Source of the DNA: a bacterium UBP2_UBA2255
GTDB taxonomy: Bacteria; Edwardsbacteria; AC1; EtOH8
NCBI GenBank assembly: GCA_002347565.1
Contig: DDXR01000052.1
Coordinates: forward strand, 1 to 27,781
DNA length: 27,781 bases
Reading direction: 5' to 3'
Under the pieces are notes generated by a model. The model was not told the DNA's origin, made no database searches, and saw nothing but the letters and a program-made list of their open reading frames with translations. This document shows, one piece after another, positions 25,011-27,781 of this stretch. The stretch's first letter is position 1. Every line of letters starts with the position of its first letter. The position numbers were made by a program, and so were the translations under genes.

Positions 25011-25035
25011 CGGCGGGAGCTCCGGTCTCTCGCCG
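25011..25035 (+). terminator. Hairpin after the membrane synthase-like gene
   Basis: CGGCGGGAG (25011-25019) pairs with CTCTCGCCG (25027-25035) through 9 pairs, one of them G-U, with a 7-base loop. It begins one base after the stop codon. The bases that follow (TTGATACTATTTGTG) are T-rich but interrupted, so it is a weak intrinsic terminator at best. Its position before a new promoter supports a transcription boundary. Confidence 0.55.
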
Positions 25036-25069
25036 TTGATACTATTTGTGAAAATCGTGATTTCCCCCC

Positions 25070-25134
25070 TTGACTTTCGCTTTTTTCTGGCGTACACTTA
25101 AAAAATTATAACCCACATAATATATAGCGAGGAG
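25070..25134 (+). promoter_or_regulatory. Sigma70-type promoter and strong RBS of the C25 protease gene
   Basis: TTGACT (25070-25075), a 17-base spacer, then TACACT (25093-25098) match the sigma70 consensus at 5 and 4 of 6 positions at ideal spacing. An AT-rich leader of ~40 bases follows, then AGGAG (25130-25134) placed 7 bases before the ATG. This is the best promoter in the window, and the leader is strikingly AT-rich beside the GC-rich genes. Confidence 0.7.
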
Positions 25135-25141
25135 AATTCCG

Positions 25142-27781
25142 ATGTCCGCACGAACGTCCGCGGTCCTGCTGACGCTGGCCTGCGTCATGGCCGGTCTGGC
25201 GCTGGCCGCCCCGGAAAGCGGCTGGATAGCAGTCTCCAGCAAGGCCAATGCCAAACCCGGGATCACGGTCCTCGACCAGAGCAGGGCCGGTCTCGGGCTT
25301 GCCGTTTCTTTGCCCGGACTTGAGCGGGAATTGCTGCCGGCCGACCGCACCGGCGCCAAGGGAGAGGTCTTCGCCCAGCTGACCATCCCCGGCTTCGCCT
25401 ACACCGGCGAGCTGGGCAAGCCCAAGCTGCCGATGATCACCGCGGTGCTCGATGTCCCCATCGGCGCCCAGGTGTCCGCCAGCGTGGTGGATGGCGATTA
25501 CCGGGAATACCGGCTGTCGGCGCTGGGGATCGACGCCCGGATCGTGCCGGCCCTGCCGTCCGTTCCCAAGATCGCCGGCGCCCGCCCTGAGTTCATCTAT
25601 GACGCCGCGGCCTACGCCGCCGACGCCATGTACCCGGGCAGGTTGACCGACGTGATCGACAATTCCAAGGAGGCCGGGCTGGCCCGCGGCCACCGGCTGG
25701 TGACCGTGCAGCTGTACCCGGTGCAGTACAACCCCGCCACCGGCACGCTGCGGGTCTATTCCAGCATCAGGGCCGACGTGCGCATCAGCGGCGGCGATTA
25801 TGCCAAGAGCGCCAGGCTGGTCCGCCAGGACTACTCCCGCGACTGGGAGACCTTCATCCAGCGGATGGTCGTCAACTACGACCCGTCGCTCTACGGCGCC
25901 AAGGACTCGCTGCTGAACCTTCCGATCTACTACGACATCTACCACGGCTCGTCCTTCGCAGCGGCGGCCCAGCGGCTGGCCGACTGGAAGACCCAGAAGG
26001 GCTACAAGGTGCGGATCAACGACGCCGGCGGCTGGACCGCGGCCCGGGTCAACGACTCGATTCGGCTGCGCTCGCCCAAGGCCACCTACGTGGCGGTGAT
26101 CAGCGATCCCAACGCCACCGGCAGCGACATCGTGCCGGCCTCTGCCACCGGCGGCTCGTCGGGCGACCAGACCGACCTCTACTACGCCGAGACCGATGAG
26201 AGCGGTTACCTGCCGGACCTGTTCAACGCCCGGATCTCGGTGAAGACCGCGGCCGAAGCCGGCATCGCCATCGACAAGCTGATCAACTACGAGCGGGCGG
26301 AATTCGGCAGCGCCGGCACCGCCTGGCTGAAGAAGGCGACCCTCACCGCCGGGTATGACGGCAGCTGGCAATGGCTGGGCATCGCCACCAACGAGTACTG
26401 CCGGCAGATCCTGGCGCGCGAGGGCTATACCACCATCGACACGCTGATCCTGGGCTCGAGCGAGGGCAAGGCCAGGATCGTGGCCGGCGTCAATGCCGGC
26501 CGGGCCTGGACCATCTACACCGCCCACGGCGGCCAGACCTGCTGGTGCACCAGCCCGTACTGGTACGCCAACCAGCTCAACGGCGACCTCACCAACCTGG
26601 ACATGTACACCTTCCCGATCGGCCACTGCTGCCTGGCCGGCGACTACCAGTACTCGGAGGACTGCTTCGCGGAGACCTGGCCCAAGCTGGCGAACAAGGG
26701 CGGCGTCACCTACTACGGCAGCGTGCCCTCCACCTACTGGGACGAGGACGACTGGCTGCAGCGCCGCTACTTCGATGCCATCTACGACAGCATCCCGGGC
26801 ACGCCGGGCCTGAAGATCAACGAGACCGGCCGCTTCACCCAGTGGGGGATGTACTGGATCCAGAACAACACGGCGACCAGCCGCAAGCAGTACTACTTCG
26901 AGGCCTACCACGTCTTCAACGATCCGTCGCAGGATTTCTGGACGGACGTGCCGCACACGTTGACCGTGGCCCACGCCCCCAGCGTGGCGCCGATGTCGGG
27001 GAACTTCACGGTCAACGTCAAGGAGGGGGCGACCAACCTCCAAGGCGCGTTGGTGTGCGGCTGGGTCAGGAACCGCGTCGGCGAGCACTGGTCGGCCTAC
27101 ACCGACGCCAGCGGCAACGTCACGCTGCCGGCGGCGCCCGGCACGGCGGGCGATACCATGCTGGTGACGGTGACCAAGCACAACTTCGACCCCTACGAGG
27201 GCCAGGCCCTGGTGATCGTCCCGGCGGTGGTGACCATCGACCCGGACACCATTCCGGTGATGACCGCCACGCCGGTGACGGTGACGGTGACCGAGCCGGG
27301 GACGGGGAACCCGGTCGAGAACGTGGCGGTGACCATCAGCGGCTTGGGGGTGTACCCGACGCTGGCGGACACCACGGACGCTTCCGGGGTGGCCAGCTTC
27401 AACGTTTTCCCGATGTACGGCGAGGTGCTGACGGTGACGGGCCGCGAGGTCGGCGAATCCTACGACATGTTCAGCGGCAGCATCTGGGTGACGGGCGCGT
27501 CCAGCTTCACGTCGGCCGACATATCGGTGACCGTGCCCGACCTGGGCCTGACCAACGTACTGACACCGGACTATGAGGGCTTGTTCGACGCCAGCTGCGA
27601 CCCGGCCGACTTCGCGCTGGTCGTGGGCGGCTGCGGGCTGGGCATCAGCACCGGGACCAGTGGCGGCAGCCTGCAGACCCTCGGCACGCCGACCGCGGTG
27701 GGAACGGTGACGGCTCACATCTTGAAGGGCGGGTACAACGTCTACACCGAGACCTTCCCCTGCCGCATCGTCTACGGGACG
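25142..27781 (+). CDS. Secreted C25 (gingipain-type) cysteine peptidase, 3' end outside window
   Basis: The frame is open for 880 codons to the last base, so the protein is truncated by the window edge. A signal peptide (MSARTSAVLLTLACVMAGLALA, cleavage near A22) is followed by a propeptide-like region to about 255 and the C25 catalytic domain at about 260-600. The His/Cys dyad is visible: H462 in YTAHGGQTCW and C497 in IGHCCLAGDY, followed by SEDCFAETW. Their 35-residue spacing is close to that I recall in gingipain R. From about 600 on, Ig-like beta repeats follow, rich in VTVTVTEPGTGNPV-type sequence. It is expected to be secreted and to degrade proteins outside the cell; specificity is unknown. 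A C-terminal sorting domain, if any, lies beyond the window. It has its own promoter. Confidence 0.92.
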   Translation, partial: MSARTSAVLLTLACVMAGLALAAPESGWIAVSSKANAKPGITVLDQSRAGLGLAVSLPGLERELLPADRTGAKGEVFAQLTIPGFAYTGELGKPKLPMITAVLDVPIGAQVSASVVDGDYREYRLSALGIDARIVPALPSVPKIAGARPEFIYDAAAYAADAMYPGRLTDVIDNSKEAGLARGHRLVTVQLYPVQYNPATGTLRVYSSIRADVRISGGDYAKSARLVRQDYSRDWETFIQRMVVNYDPSLYGAKDSLLNLPIYYDIYHGSSFAAAAQRLADWKTQKGYKVRINDAGGWTAARVNDSIRLRSPKATYVAVISDPNATGSDIVPASATGGSSGDQTDLYYAETDESGYLPDLFNARISVKTAAEAGIAIDKLINYERAEFGSAGTAWLKKATLTAGYDGSWQWLGIATNEYCRQILAREGYTTIDTLILGSSEGKARIVAGVNAGRAWTIYTAHGGQTCWCTSPYWYANQLNGDLTNLDMYTFPIGHCCLAGDYQYSEDCFAETWPKLANKGGVTYYGSVPSTYWDEDDWLQRRYFDAIYDSIPGTPGLKINETGRFTQWGMYWIQNNTATSRKQYYFEAYHVFNDPSQDFWTDVPHTLTVAHAPSVAPMSGNFTVNVKEGATNLQGALVCGWVRNRVGEHWSAYTDASGNVTLPAAPGTAGDTMLVTVTKHNFDPYEGQALVIVPAVVTIDPDTIPVMTATPVTVTVTEPGTGNPVENVAVTISGLGVYPTLADTTDASGVASFNVFPMYGEVLTVTGREVGESYDMFSGSIWVTGASSFTSADISVTVPDLGLTNVLTPDYEGLFDASCDPADFALVVGGCGLGISTGTSGGSLQTLGTPTAVGTVTAHILKGGYNVYTETFPCRIVYGT

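Noticed and set aside
27260..27310. Short repeat tract (GTGACGGTGACGGTGACC) as a contingency locus
   Set aside because: The repeat unit keeps frame (VTVTV beta-strand coding), is short and imperfect, and fits Ig-like domain coding.
25106..27718. 870-codon open frame on the minus strand opposite the C25 protease
   Set aside because: It is the mirror of a GC-rich gene with strong third-position bias. The translation is rich in His, Arg, Gly, Val and Asp with no recognisable domain, while the + strand has a signal peptide, catalytic dyad and promoter.

Overview
The window is 27.8 kb of GC-rich bacterial chromosome (about 65-70% GC over most of its length). It carries 22 protein-coding genes, all on the + strand and mostly overlapping or a few bases apart. 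I see no rRNA, tRNA, CRISPR array or intact insertion sequence. A secreted gingipain-type (C25) protease, a DUF5683-like protein, a TPR protein and many polysaccharide genes in a high-GC genome suggest an uncultured Gram-negative lineage of the FCB or candidate-phylum kind. That placement is inference; no taxonomic marker gene is present.

Region 1 (1-8590) makes nucleotide sugars and transfers sugars. Ugd oxidises UDP-glucose to UDP-glucuronate, and a UXS-type enzyme decarboxylates this to UDP-xylose. A dehydrogenase, N-acyltransferase and PLP aminotransferase of WlbA/WlbB/WlbC (WbpB/WbpD/WbpE) type then form a module that installs a 3-acylamido group on a UDP-sugar. Two family-2 glycosyltransferases and a GT-C membrane glycosyltransferase follow. 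From the dehydrogenase onward the genes are translationally coupled (overlaps of 4-17 bases). The first ~835 bases have much lower GC than the rest, and the change falls inside ugd. The 5' edge holds an imperfect inverted repeat.

Region 2 (8616-16679) is housekeeping: dxr (MEP isoprenoid pathway) abutting a small M50 site-2 protease, a long-chain acyl-CoA ligase, a 1007-residue coiled-coil protein with a Pro/Ala-rich tail, the tyrosine recombinase xerD with its full catalytic set, and ridA.

Region 3 (16680-17131) is a lower-GC cassette with one S23-type four-helix-bundle gene flanked by 11-base inverted repeats. These share a 9-mer with the repeat at the window start, which suggests a small dispersed element.

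Region 4 (17132-25009) has a DAGK/YegS-like lipid kinase, a TPR protein, an MnmA-like PP-loop protein with a CxxC...C cysteine set, a DUF5683-like envelope protein, an MscS channel fused to a cyclic-nucleotide-binding domain, and a large membrane protein with a spermidine-synthase-like domain. A hairpin follows the last gene.

Region 5 (25010-27781) begins with the clearest promoter in the window and a strong ribosome binding site. These drive a secreted C25 cysteine protease that runs off the right edge.
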